From Plantago elongata (taxonomy: Eukaryota > Streptophyta > Magnoliopsida > Lamiales > Plantaginaceae), in the NCBI GenBank assembly GCA_036897095.1, contig JAYMSP010000206.1, positions 1-64,000 on the forward strand: 64,000 nt of DNA, written 5' to 3'. This document shows positions 20,342 through 33,066 of this stretch, one piece after another (the stretch's first letter is position 1; each line of letters begins with the position of its first letter). The translations under genes were made by a program, and so were the position numbers. Under the pieces are notes generated by a model that saw nothing but the letters and a program-made list of their open reading frames with translations, was not told where the DNA came from and ran no database searches.

Positions 20342-21274
20342 TGATATTATTATCCAAACAATGTTCTTACGTATATATATAATGTTCTCAATCATGAATG
20401 TAAATATTTTTTGAGTATATGTTACGATTTTTACAATATGTGTACGTATTGTAATGTTCTCATTTATACGATCAATGTTCGATCGAGTGTATAATGTTCT
20501 TAATTATATTGTACCATTTACAACAATTTATATGTATTAATAATGCTCACATATATTTGGGTAATGTAATCAACTATTTGAGTTATGTTCTTATCTATTT
20601 ATCTAAAATGATGGTTCATTTTCTATTGTATCTGAAATGAATCTACTAAATAACCCGCGAAATGAACTGAAAGTGTGGTATTTACCTATTCTAGTAATAT
20701 TTTTGGCTATTCGAGTAATGTTCTTGCCTATTTAAGAATGACGGTTTATTATCAGTCCAAAATCTTTTATGATCCGAAAATTCGCAAAATTATATTAACC
20801 CGACTTCGTGACCCGCAAGAAATGGACACTAATGTGTTAATTTGCATTTCAATCTGTACTTTTCGTCTTAATAAAATATTATATATAATTAAACGAAACT
20901 TGTATTTTAAAATAAATGATCTAACTAATAAAAATATTGTAAATATGATTTATTAACAAAAGTCAACAACAAATTAAAAAAGTTGTCCTTCAATATATAT
21001 TTTAAACTTTGAGAAACTCGTCTGACAGTTTCGAGAATACTATATAAAATATTTAACCATACAATTAACATAATCATTTTAAAATGGTGACGGATGAAAA
21101 TTTTGCATCGCCAGATATCTAAAAATTAAGAAGCTGGGGGTCAATTCCAAATATGAGAATTGGGTAGTGGACTGGAGTAAGAACGTCGAGTCCATAGAAG
21201 TATAGAACTGAGACAGCTCCAAAGTGACGACTCATCGCGCCAATTTTCAATCGAAATTTACAGTCAAATCGGAA

Positions 21275-24200
21275 ATGGTAGTGGAGAAGATGGACTGCAG
21301 AAATTGGGACGAAGATGTTTACAGAGAATCTATTATGGAGGAGAGAGAAACCCTCACAAGGACCGTTTTCCGAACTGCGTTCGCTCCTTACAAAACTAAT
21401 TCCGATTTCATCGTCACCGCCTCCAGTGACGGCTCCATTGCCTCTTACTCGATCTCTTCGTGCCTTGTAAGTTCATCTACTTTTCCTTTTCTCTGTTTAC
21501 TGTTCGATTGGAATGTGAACTCGTTTTTTCCCCTTTCTGTTGCTGTTGTTGCAGGCAATGGGCTGTGGAAGTGCTAGGGTTCAGAAGTAAGTGGAAATTA
21601 ATGAGATGCAGATTTTGTTAGTGATCGGAGAAGTTGATTAGCGTTTAGTTGTAGTTTTTAGTGGCTGAGTTTTGGTGTTTGATGTGAAGTTGGTTGATGG
21701 CTGAACCGCATTTTCTAACTCAAGGACATCAAGGACCTGCTTATGATGTTAAGTTTTACGGCGGAGATGAGGATGGTGATTCTTTGTTGCTCAGGTACTT
21801 GTTTATTAGTTTGTGTCCTTTGATATAGTTTATTCGGAGTTTTACAGTTGTGGTTTGGCATTTTATATCAGGGGTATTGAGTGTTCGTTTTCGTAAGTTT
21901 AGATTATAATACTAACTCCAGGTTCTGTAATGTGGCACTGCTGGGCGTTATCCTCTTTTCTAGCCTGCTTGTTTGTCGACCACTAGATGGAATTAGAGTG
22001 TATTAAGTAACTATGGTTTTCTTCTGTAGTTGTGGTGATGATGGCCGAATAAGAGGATGGAAATGGAAAGAAATTATTGGTGGTGATTTACCTGGGCGAG
22101 GTAATCTACAGGATAAACTCTTAGCGGAATATTCTCAAATTGGATTATCATTGGTTAGTATATGGGTGTTACTATAAGCTTTGATTCTACCGACCATAAT
22201 GTTCTGTCTGGCTAAGGTTTGTGGGTGCACACATAGTTCTTTCGGTACTCCTTTTCTGGATTCTTATGTTACTGTAAAAAATATTTGTGAAATTTCAGAG
22301 CCTAATTTAAGCACCCTGATTTCTAAATTTTCAGTTTCCATCTCATGTATGTGCTTCTTGGCTGTCATTTGTTCAGTGTCCTCCATTTTTTTTCTACGAA
22401 TTCTGTTTCAGCTTTCTTTAGTTGGTGAAGTACTTAAGTGCATCTGCATTTGGTACCTTTTAGTTGAACTCCATTCTCTTATCGCGTCTAATTTGTGCTC
22501 TGCAGGAAGCAAGTTGAAACCAGTACTTGATTTGGTGAATCCACAACATAGGTTAGTTATTTTTGCCCGAGAAATATTCTAGGATGACAATTCTAGCTTA
22601 CAGAGTTCTCTCCTTACCCATCATACTGGGACACTTTTGCGTCATTATTTTTCTCTCCCTGGTGTTACATCTATACACCTGTATGACCTCTGGGTTTGAC
22701 ATTAATTTTAGCTTCATTCAATTAGTCAGCTGACAACTGCTAAGCAATAATCATTAACAAATATCCGGAATGTGGCAACCCCTGGTTTTTACCATAATTA
22801 TGTAATACTTAAGCAGTTGTGTAACAGCGCTGGAAGAAGCTTTTGTGGTTTTTCAATATTTTTATTCGTTCTTATCGTTGTCTTCCATGTCAAACCTGTA
22901 ATTTGTGTGGCACCTTTCTGGACTGATTTATTTCCTTAGTTTTCTATCATTATTATATATCATCACCATTCACCAACCTCTCTTCTGATGCTCAGAGGCC
23001 CTTGGGGTGCACTTTCTCCAATTCCAGAGAATAATGCTATTGCGGTTAATGTTCAGGTTTTTATTCTTAATCTTCCTCTACCTTTTGGACATTTATATAT
23101 GTTGATGCATGCTTTGTCCCAAGCCCATTTAGACTTTGTTGTCCATTTGGAGATTAAGATGCAGATAAGTGAATTTGATGGAATATAATGGTATTTTTTT
23201 GTCAAATCAAATCTGCCATCCTTCTAACATAATTAGTCTGGGACTAAGCCTATTTTGTCATCTGTAAAGTGTACAAATTTATACCTCTAGAGGAGTTTTA
23301 GGATAATATAAGAATGATTGCAGACTCCAAGCTTCAGAAACTCACTTAACACCCAGCTGAAATTTTGGCTTTATGAACAAGGCTGAAGCTAGTCATGAAC
23401 TGATCGCTAATCTTCCATTTATAGTCATCTATGTTACTAATTTTCCTAACCATTGATAGCTACCCATTTTGCTTAACTGAGTGGTTCTGTTCTTAGTCTT
23501 TAGATTACCAATTTCTGTGTATCTGATATGATTTTCTTATTGCTACCTCAGAGTGGATCTATTTATGCTGCTGCTGGTGATTCTTGTGCATATTGCTGGG
23601 ACGTGGTAGGTAATTTGTTACGTTGGCCAAATAATCTTTGTGTTTCCCACCTCAGGAAGAACATCACAATAATGCAACTGAAATGGCCAATACTAAATCA
23701 ATTTATACTTGCTATTGCCAGGAAAAGTCAAAAATCAAGATGGTTTTCAAAGGGCATTCAAACTACCTACATTGTATCATCGCCTGCAATTCTAGTAATC
23801 AGGTCCGAGTTTCCGTCTTTTTTTGTATTATGTTACGTAACTGTTATCCAAGACTATATGTCTGTGTATGGATGGGTTAAAGACTTCAGGAATACGAGGT
23901 AAGTGCTCGCTGCATCTCAGTGTGATATAGTATAAGTTAAAGACTTATAAAGGGCCACTTACTGCAGCTACGCAATATATTTTATGTGAATTTGTTATAA
24001 TAGCTTTTTATATCAATGCTTCTTACCTCCATGGCTATTTTGGCTGCATTTCAGATAATAACTGGTTCAGAAGATGGCACTGCAAGGATATGGGGTATTT
24101 AATTTCATTGATCAATCATATAATTCCTGGGATGAATTATTAATGCTTTCGATTTGATTATTTTATCTGGTCTGCCACAGACTGCAGAAGTGGAAAGTGT

Positions 24201-25839
24201 GTCCAATCAATATACCCGGAAACGGACAAAAAGTCAAATGCATCAATGCAGTCTGTGAGTTGCATTGCTCTTGATGCAAGCGAGAGCTGGTTGGTAAGAA
24301 ATTTGCAAATATGTTACATATTGACTTACTTTTACATAATAAGCATTTTTCAGACTTAGAAGTATCAGAATTCAGGAGATTAGACATACTTATCCCTGGT
24401 TTCTCTAGGGTTTGCATTGCTTGGCTTTCTATTGATATTTATCTGGTTGCGAGTAATTATAAAGAGCCAGTTTCAAAATAAACATAAATTTTGAGACTCT
24501 CAAAACTTAGACCGTGATGGTTATATTGTTTTCTTGTACTTCAAATAGCATTGAGTGCTTATTCCAGAAAGTATCTAATTAGTTTTCCTACAATCTACAT
24601 GATTGTAGCAACTCAATGAGCATGTTCAGCCTGGAGTCAAATATTGTAGTAGTACAGTATCGCTGCTAATTAAGACCTTGTCCTTCACACCTCACCTCAC
24701 ACTATTGTTTCAAACTGGAATGTATGAAATCTTGCCATTGTCAGGCAGTGATGCTCTGTGCTATGTCGGTCAAACTTTGATATGTTCTCCATGTATCTGT
24801 ATTTTTTACAGGTTTGTGGAAAAGGTAACTCCATCTCACTTTGGAATATTCCTGCTCGTGAATGTGTTTCTAAAACAGTAAATCGTGTTGCCGTCCAGGA
24901 TGTTTTGTTCGATGATAATCAGGTAAAGTCTTGCTTAATGTCATTCTGGTCTAGTATTTCTTCCATGTCAGTCTTCTTAGAGTCTTGAAATTTTTTTATG
25001 GGGCCGATATCTATGGGTCATCTACTCCCATTCTTCGTCTCTAGCCCAGATGGATATTGAAGCATTATGAACTTTGTAATAGCATGCTAAAAATTTGATC
25101 TCGTAAGAATGATACTTAGTTTTGCCTGTGACTTAGCTTATGAGCCCTTGCCCGACATTATTTACTCATTGTCCTTCGTCAATTTGTTCCTGGCAATTAT
25201 TTAAGTTCTAGAGAAAACTTCTTTCATTTAGTCCCTTGCATCTGCTACTTGAACATTGTGTATCAATGCATGTTCTTTCTGTCGTGATGATCATGACCTT
25301 TCATCACTGGGCCTTGAGAAGGTTTTGTTATCTCTGTAGATTCTGGCTGTTGGAGCAGAACCAATGCTTACTCGATTTAACATGAATGGAGATGTTCTTT
25401 CCCAGATCCAGTGTGCTCCTCAATCTATTTTCTCGATTTCCAAGCATCCCATGGGAGTAAGTTCTGCTTAACTCAGTATATTATCCTGCAGTATAGCTGC
25501 TATTCTTTTTTCGTTTGGCATCTTTCTTCGTAGATGGTATATCTGAACGTCAATACTTAACAGCTCTGTCTAAGTAATTCTATACTGGCCTTTGGATAAT
25601 TCAGGAATGAGGAAGTTATAATTTGATCACGCGATGAGTCTGAGAAGAAACTAAACTAGAGCATGGATCTCATAAATACTTGCTTATCCCAGACAGGCAA
25701 ACACAAAATCAACTCTAACTATGTTCTTGATGTGCCATTTGTTTTACAGGTTACAGCTGTGTGTGGTTATGGAGGACTTGTAGACATGATCTCACAATTT
25801 GGAAGCCACTCCTGTACATTTCGCTGCAGAGGTCTTTAG
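21275..25839 (+). CDS. THO6: THO complex subunit 6 / DWA1-like WD40 protein
   Basis: WD40 beta-propeller, orthologous by recall to Arabidopsis THO6/DWA1. That protein is a THO/TREX mRNP-export subunit and is also reported as a DDB1-binding adaptor of CUL4 ubiquitin ligase in ABA signalling. Thirteen exons: 21275-21466, 21555-21586, 21690-21794, 22030-22100, 22506-22551, 22996-23056, 23552-23605, 23722-23802, 24055-24094, 24181-24293, 24812-24922, 25340-25456 and 25750-25839, giving 370 aa. Diagnostic segments: YRESIMEERETLTRTVFRTA, QGHQGPAYDVKFYG, GDDGRIRGWKWKE, KPVLDLVNPQH, GDSCAYCWDV, KIKMVFKGHSNYLHC, GSEDGTARIWDCR, and the C-terminal GYGGLVDMISQFGSHSCTFR. The start could instead be the Met at 21290. 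The C-terminal end CRGL differs from the usual GRW-type end, probably normal drift. Confidence 0.93.
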
Positions 25840-26673
25840 TATGAGCTCCCATAGAATGATAAAAGCAACTGAACAAGCCCAGTGCATTTCTGCAGAAGAC
25901 CTATTGTAGTGGGGTAAACAATATGATGTGGTTCTACATTCTGCAGTATAGTTAGTAACCGGTTGACTGTAAAAGATATACCAGTCTCAACTTGCGAAAA
26001 ATTGCAAAAAGTGTTTTCTGTATTTGACAGCTTCATGTTGTATTTCGAGTTCTTGCTCTTACAGCTACGAAAGATTGCCACCCGGGAGTGGACATGAAGC
26101 AATAGGGGGGTATTCTGCAATCTGCATAAATGCTGAGTTTTATTTATCTAGTGAAATTTCTAATGCAACTGATATTACACGATCCCGTTTGACACTGTAA
26201 AATTCAATACTGTAACAGATGTACAATATGCGTGCTTGACACTGTAAAATTCAATACTGTAACAGATGTACAATACGCGTGCTTAATTGTTGCACAACAC
26301 AAGTCAGACTGCAAATCACATTTGACAGACATGAAGAGGCTATAAAGAAAAACTTGTTTGAGATCCTGTAAGCATGCAAGTTCTAGTATATGTGTTCCGT
26401 TAAAGACTTGAAGTCTTGGCTACAAAAAGCAAATGGAGATGAACCCTTCTATCTCTAAATAGTATCTCATCCAAACAATAGTAAGGTTAGTCGGGTAAGT
26501 AAATCCATCTAGTAGGTAAAAGGACAACTAAATTATTATTTTGTCACAACAACATTCACATATTGGTAAGCTGTCATTTATTCCACGTTTGACATGCTCA
26601 AAGTAGTTGCCTGGAAATCTTTGGGGGCACAAAAGCTACAACTAAAAAGAGTCTTGAATGCACGGGGAACTTT
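25840..26673. other. Spacer between converging THO6 and PET100 genes
   Basis: The two genes point at each other, so this holds both 3' UTRs. The only other structure is a 47-bp tandem pair. Confidence 0.65.
26189..26282 (+). repeat. Two-copy 47-bp tandem repeat
   Basis: Units 26189-26235 and 26236-26282 differ at a single base (ATATGCG versus ATACGCG). The near identity points to a recent slippage or unequal-exchange event. Confidence 0.9.
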
Positions 26674-27237
26674 TCATTGCATGTCTCTCTTGCGTTTTAA
26701 CTCCCTTGCCATTTCCCTCATTTCCTCAGGTGATGGAGGACGAGGCCCTTCAGGTGGATACACCACATATTGACGCTACAAGAAATATAACCAAAGATCT
26801 TCAGATCGTATACAAAAAGGAGAAAGAGCATAGCATGTATAAATGTTGTTGGAGTTGGCATACAATGGTCCTCCAACTCTACAATATAACAATGTGATGA
26901 TAGATGTTCCTTTTCGGAAAGTATTTATCAAAAATAGCAACACAAAGTGAGGCAGTGAGCAGCTAAAAGTTCAGCCGATCATAAAGAACCTCACTTGACT
27001 TGGCCACATCTTGATGTGTTTCAAATAGGATTCGACAAACAAAAAACATGAAAAATACCAATTATTTACGCATGAACAAAATATTAACTCAAGTACAGTA
27101 TTTGTCACCTTGCCCATGAATTTCTGAAGATTCTCGCTGTTGTTGGCATAGAAGTACATGAGCCCTATAGGAACAGCGACATAGATTCCAAACTTCACTA
27201 TCTCCAAAATGCCCTTCGATGTCCCAATATTGGACAT
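26674..27237 (-). CDS. PET100-like cytochrome c oxidase assembly protein
   Basis: Small mitochondrial inner-membrane protein of the PET100 family, which helps assemble respiratory complex IV. Two coding exons, 27237-27109 and 26775-26674, join in frame to 76 aa. The N-terminal half has one membrane segment (about residues 15-30, FGIYVAVPIGLMYFYA). The conserved C-terminal block is RQYVVYPPEGPRPPSPEEMR, followed by a basic helix ELKRKRDMQ. The length matches plant homologues. A further, non-coding first exon is likely near 27836-28070, since CAG/GTACTA at 27836 looks like a donor and a TAG/CAG acceptor lies near 27300. That would give a ~530-nt 5' UTR intron. The protein is easily missed because each exon is short. 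Confidence 0.88.
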
Positions 27238-28599
27238 TTTCACTTCTCCTCAATCAAATGCTCCGTACAATTTTCGAAGAGTTATGAGATCCTCTGCTAG
27301 ACAGGAACAAATGAGAATTAACAAGTGCCAGGATATCTTTCAGGTTCTATAGCCTATACACAATGTAGAGAATCCACTTAAGAGGTAGTAGCATTTCGAG
27401 CATTTTTTAGCCAGTAACTTATTGAGAGAAAATTATCATCCTCTACAATCTACACTCTGCACCAAACTCTAAAGAGGACCGATAACTTTCCGTAAATCCA
27501 TATTGCTCTCCCCGCAATCAGTCACTGTTAATTGAACACAGCTTAAAATTTGTTCTCCTGCTCTAGCTACAAAAAAGCTTCATAACAAACCTAAACTAGT
27601 TGAAGAATGCAATCAGCAAAATCAATCCAGTACTAAATAAGCCTGATGATAAGCAAATCACATAACCTCACCATACAGATACCTCAGCTACAAAATTCAG
27701 ATTGCTCCTAAATCCTAATATATAGAGTAACAAGCAGTACAAAATTTATTGCAAAGCTACAGCCTATAAGAAACAATGTATAAAAGATAGAGAATTTACA
27801 ATAACAGTTTCGATAATTTTGGGGGAAGGGTAGTACCTGTGCAGTGAGAAGAAGACGATAGAGTGGAGAATGGAGATCGACGAAGAGGAGGAGAAAACTG
27901 CAGAAGCGAGATCGAGTGATGCAGTAAACTTGAATGGATCGAGATTGGATAAGAACAGAAGCTCGATAAATATAAAATCTGGGATCATATTCATAGGGTT
28001 TTTCTTTATCCGTAACAAAATATCAGGGTTTGAATTCGGATCGATGCGATCCGATTTGTAACTATGGTGATCCATTCAGTTACTTATGGATTGGTTTCCG
28101 TTAATTCAATAATCCGGTATTTAAGTCCTTTTTTGTTATACTGTTGTAGTGACCATCTCTTCACTCATATCGAATATTCTATAACATTAATCCCTTATTT
28201 TTCTAAACTGGTAACATGATATGCATTCATATTTTATATAAAGTACATCAGATTATATAATTAATTAAATATTTCATTTCTCGATTCTTTATTCACAAAA
28301 TTTAAGATAATAAGAGTCTTAAGAGGTTGATAATCTGAAGTTGAGAGTTGAGGATGTTAAGAGGAACAATTTACATAATGCAAGACTAGCAATATATACA
28401 TTCATGACGGGTCCATCAATTATACTCCTTCTGACTTATACGTAGACGTATCACCAATCTAAAGGCCAAATTGGTCTCGTAACATTTATGTGGGTAAATA
28501 TCAGCATGTTGGAATGAGTGTGGCTGGGTACTAAATAAGATGCAAGACATCAGCTGAATCAATCATTGTCGGGAAAAAATTTGAAACAAATTACTGTGA

Positions 28600-29582
28600 C
28601 TTTTTTAAAAAAATTATCTTTAATTGTTATTGTTCGATTTTGATATCATAATTTAATATTGTCTCCAATTTAAATGCCTTCGTGACACGTGACAATTTAA
28701 TTAAGCAACACATGACACTTAAAAAATTTAAACTTTTTATGAGTGAAATTACAAATAAAATAAAATTTGACAATTTTAAATTTCACCACATAACTTTCAA
28801 TTATTATAAATCAATTCTATTTTATAAACTTAATAAAATAAGGTTAAGATAAAGAAGAAAAAGTGGAAATTTGATTTCAAATTATAAAAAGAATGTATGA
28901 AAATTCTGAAAAATTATAAATTATAATTTTAAATTAAATTTATATATATGAAAAATAAATAAAAAATAAAAATGATTAAATTAAATTAAGTTAATTGTAA
29001 GATAGGTGGGATACGTGTCACTCTCTTGTAATTTATGGGTATACATTGTTTAATATAATTTACAAATATTTTTAAAAATATAAAAAAATATTTCACATTT
29101 TATTACATACAAAATAAATCAAAAAATCAAAAAATCAATTTGCTAGAATAAGCATTTCAATTGGATTTGTGCATTTCGGAAGTGATTCATCCTCGACGGA
29201 GCACCCAATGCTGCCGGATATGAAAGCTCCGTCGTGGAGCTTCCATCAGACTGGATCTGAAATCTTTACGACAGGGAAAGAATTCAGTCATGGAAGATTT
29301 TATTCTTTATTTTTTTATAAATTATTTTCAATAGAGATATAATTTTATATGGATAATTTAGTAATATTGTTAAAACTTATGATCTATTTAAAATTAATAA
29401 AGACGATCGTATTTACGTTTAGGTCCAACATATTTTTATATTTTTCAATGTGATACATGTCACGTAATTAAGCTATCACGTGTCACGAGGTATTAAAATT
29501 GGATACCGTATCGATTTAAGGTATTAAAATCGAATTATAACAATTGAAGATATTTATTTCAAAAATATATTGTACCTTTTTC
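28600..29582. mobile_element. Long-TIR non-autonomous DNA transposon
   Basis: The two ends are inverted repeats over about 110 bp with perhaps 75% identity. The left reads TATCTTTAATTGTTATTGTTCGATTTT... and the right, reverse-complemented, reads TATCTTCAATTGTTATAATTCGATTTT..., and both include CGTGACACGTGA. Long TIRs without coding suggest a Mutator-like element. The target duplication was not resolved. The centre holds a small GC-rich hairpin (29194-29234: CGACGGAGC and GCTCCGTCG arms). Confidence 0.6.
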
Positions 29583-31754
29583 AACTCGTAACATCTGCTA
29601 CTACCAAACTAATTAGCATTTTTCTATATTATCTTTTAATACAATAAAAGGAAGAGAAATTGTATACAAAGAGGCAGCAAAAACTGAACTCCTATTGTAT
29701 ATATTGGAGACGATAATGATGACGATTCATGGAGGATGGAGGTTCAGATCAGGATCAGACCAAAAAAGTAGGTTTCATTTTGGTAGTGGTAGGCCACTTT
29801 ATATTTGATATATACTTACATTTCATATTAAATTATAAAAAATATCATTTCTCACTAAAAATTTGTAACTCATTTCAATTTTACAACGAAATTTTTTTCT
29901 TTTTAATCTGTACTAAAACGTTAGTCAACATATACAAGACTTATACGGTGTTAACTTGACTTTAGTGCAAAATGATATTTTAATAAAAGATTTAGGTAGC
30001 GGGCTCTTTATTTTGAATAGTTTATGGTATATATTGATTTTTTTTCAAAAGGTTGGTGTGTCGAGTGACACTTTATGTACAAGTTTACAGTTTTAAGTAC
30101 CAATATTCAAATTCTTCTTTCAATCATAACAACAGAAAAATTAACATTGTAATAACCATGATAATGCACAAATTAAAAAATCAACAAATTACACTACGAA
30201 AACAACCCACCAAATAGAAACTATACAAACAATTAACATATATACACCAAAGAAACAGCATCTCTCGAACCTCTGACCGGAATGTCCGTCCGTTCAAGAT
30301 GTGATTCGAGCACTTGAAACTTTATATTGGTAAATTGTAGGAATTCGATTATCCGTCATGTTCGAATTACTAGGAATTTCACCTAAATTGTATGAATTGG
30401 ACAAAAATGAGGAAATTGAGAATTGGGGGATTTTATTAGGGTTTATGTGTACAATAAATGGAGGAAAATAGAGTGAATAGAAAGGAAAATTAGATAATAC
30501 ATTGAGGGAAAACGTTTGGAAAATGACTTTTTTACTCTCACTAACGAAAGTTTTGGACGACATCCAACCTTTGTGATAGTGAACATTTTTTTAAACATTT
30601 TAATGTAGACTCTAAGAAAAAATATACAGGTGTAAAATTAAAGTGAGCTAAAAGACTGTAGTGTATTATAAAAAAATTTCTACACTAAATGCCGCATATA
30701 TTTTTTTTATACATGAACTATATATACTTAAATATATTAAGTAAAAAAATTGTGTTTTGTTGTATTGTTTTGTGATATGAAGTTCAAAGTGTGTTGTGTA
30801 CTGTGAATGTATAGTTGATAAATAATAAAATGTGGTATTTATATAAGACTACTTATATATACACCCGATAATGTTGCATTTTTTGTTGGGAGTTTAGAAT
30901 ATGGTATAATGTTTTTTTATTTATTTTTAAACAGTAAATATTACAATATCATTTTACTCATAAATTGTTTTATGTATCCTTTAAAGATCGAACCATACAC
31001 CCTCTTCATTGCACTCCAGCTCCATATGATCGCATCACGAAATGCCACCCGTTATAATGTATTAATCCGTTGAGAATTCTCTCGTGGTTTGCTTCGGTCA
31101 TTCTCCACCGCAAATTGCCTCTATTGTACACTATTTCCTTTGCCTTTTGTCGGTGTTTTGTACTCATGACGTCCTCCATTAATATTTATGTATTCCAATT
31201 TATGGCGTTGTTATGCACGTCGGTCACTGTCTATTTTAGTCTATAGTAGTTGTTAGATGCCAAAATTCGTCCTCCCAAACTCGAGGGGCACAGGTAAAAA
31301 GGGTTAGTTTTATCTGTGAACTTTGGGGTTAAATCGTTGGTATCTTTGTAGATATATGTACGCCTTGAGTGTGTTTGAACCTAAAATTCATGTGAGTCTA
31401 CACGATTATTTATGAGCCTTATTATATGTCATGGAATTACTTCGAAAATACACAATGTATTATCGATTTATACCGTTTGACGTTTTATTCGCTTTATACT
31501 TTTAACTTGCTCTATGATAATTATTTAGTATAATTTTACAGTTTTTCAAAGTCGTACATAAAGCAATAAAGTTTAACTTGTATGCATGTAAAATTTATAA
31601 GTTACTAATCTAAAATATATTTTTAAACGTATTAAATATTTAGTATAGATAAAATGTTATTTATATAGTTATTGTATCGCGCCTTAAGTCCACGCCTCGT
31701 TCATTTGATTAATGATGTGTGCTTGAGCATAAATTGTTGTTCTAAGAAAATTAC

Positions 31755-31923
31755 GTGACTTGGGGACTGATTGGTATAGAATTTGAATTTATATTTGGAT
31801 GGATTTTGGTGAAATTGTGTTTGGAATGAAATTGAAATGAGGGAATTTGAAGTGTATTTTAGACCAAATCACTGTTCATCGTGCTAAATAGATCGATTAT
31901 AATTGTTTTCCAAACAGTCCCTT
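31755..31923 (+). mobile_element. Dispersed short non-autonomous element, copy 4
   Basis: Terminal inverted repeat TGGGGACTGATTGG / CCAAACAGTCCCTTA. The interior shares GGATTTTGGTGAAATTGTG and CAAATCACTGTTCATCG with the copy at 13066, in the same orientation. Confidence 0.65.
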
Positions 31924-32860
31924 AGTTTGTAGGCATATATTCGCCACTGATAAAAGGTTGATAGATAAAAGTGTAAAATAGATTGATTCTTCACTATTTT
32001 CAAATTCTATGACGTACACACCTAATGTATATTAAAGGAACTCCTCCATTTCGCAGACGACGATATAACTATTAGACCTAACTTATATAATCAAATTATT
32101 TATTCTCATCATACGCAATATTTATTATACTTGTTATAATTAGGTGAATACGGGTCAATGTAATTATTGGAATGAATAGTTATCTTGTTGACTCTTCCCT
32201 TATCTTCCTTTTATGCTTATCGTGGTTTGTGACTTTGTGTACAGCCACATGGATTTGAATCATCTGCATGACACTTTCTTGAGTTGCATTTCTTTTAGGT
32301 TTTTTTGTTAATATAAAGAGCCTGAATCTGCAGAAAGCTCTACAGGTTCACGGTTAAGTTCATTTCCAGTCTGCGTTTTTTACCCAAAAGACAAAGGTTG
32401 CGGCAGTTCCAATTTCCATACGTTATTCGAGACTCGGAAGTCGGAATCATGCGGCTCTTATCTCCTGTTTCATCTTCTGTTTTCTGATGATGATTGACTA
32501 GCCTTTAAACTTTGATATTCTAAAATTTACAAAATCATTCATATCTTTTCATTATGGTAATGTTTATATATATTCTTCTATACTTAAACTCAACCTCTTG
32601 GCATTGGATAACAACTTCCGTGATTTATAAGGAATTTTAAACATTTATTTTAAGTTATGTGTACGATTTACAATTTACTTATTTATTTCATTACTGAACG
32701 GATTCAGAAACAATTGCACGGTAAAAAAACGATCTTAGGGTAAAACCGAACACCAATCGGGCTTTAAGCAAGGTCCGAGCCAGAACCTTTCTCCTTTAAT
32801 AAAATCGAAATCCAATCATCATCTCTTTCATCCAGGTTCACGCGCTCAAACTCTCTTTCT

Positions 32861-32867
32861 TATATAA
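32861..32867 (+). promoter_or_regulatory. Candidate TATA box of DGAT1
   Basis: TATATAAATC lies 200 bp before the DGAT1 start codon, within a CT-rich stretch (CTCTCTTTCT just before it). This fits a start site near 32890 and a CT-rich ~175-nt 5' UTR. Confidence 0.5.
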
Positions 32868-33066
32868 ATCAAATCTGGAAACACCTCTGAGAATTCCGAT
32901 TAGTTAAACAGCAGTAACAAGCCTACCGCCCAAAATCCAATAGCCTCTCTCTTCTCCAATACTTAATTATTAATCACTATATCATCATATATTCATTTCT
33001 CATTTTTCAAATCAGGTAAAATCTCCATACGTTTCTGTTACTCTTTATCTCTCTACACGCGTTGCA

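Larger units (their letters stand above)
17481..21274. other. Nested-transposon spacer between TRB and THO6
   Basis: No gene is seen. From left: a 20-bp tandem pair (17710-17749), a hAT-like short element (about 17965-18632), unassigned AT-rich DNA, and an older repeat with recurring AATGTTCT motifs (19380-19570 and 20360-20720) that is interrupted by a MULE-type element (19714-20332). The last bases before 21275 are the THO6 5' UTR. Confidence 0.6.
28080..33066. other. Long repeat-rich spacer between PET100 and DGAT1
   Basis: No protein gene is seen in about 5 kb. It holds a long-TIR element (28600-29582), a copy of the short non-autonomous family (31755-31923), and AT-rich unassigned sequence. 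The last ~200 bases are the DGAT1 promoter and 5' UTR. Confidence 0.6.

Noticed and set aside
27870-28061. 63-codon plus-strand frame starting MEIDEEEEKTAEARSS
   Set aside because: It lies antisense to the likely 5' UTR exon of the PET100 gene, has no homologue I know and no splice partner.
30960-31200. Minus-strand reading NRGNLRWRMTEANHERI resembling a transposase or Myb/SANT piece
   Set aside because: Too short and without a clear motif; could not be supported as a transposase fragment.
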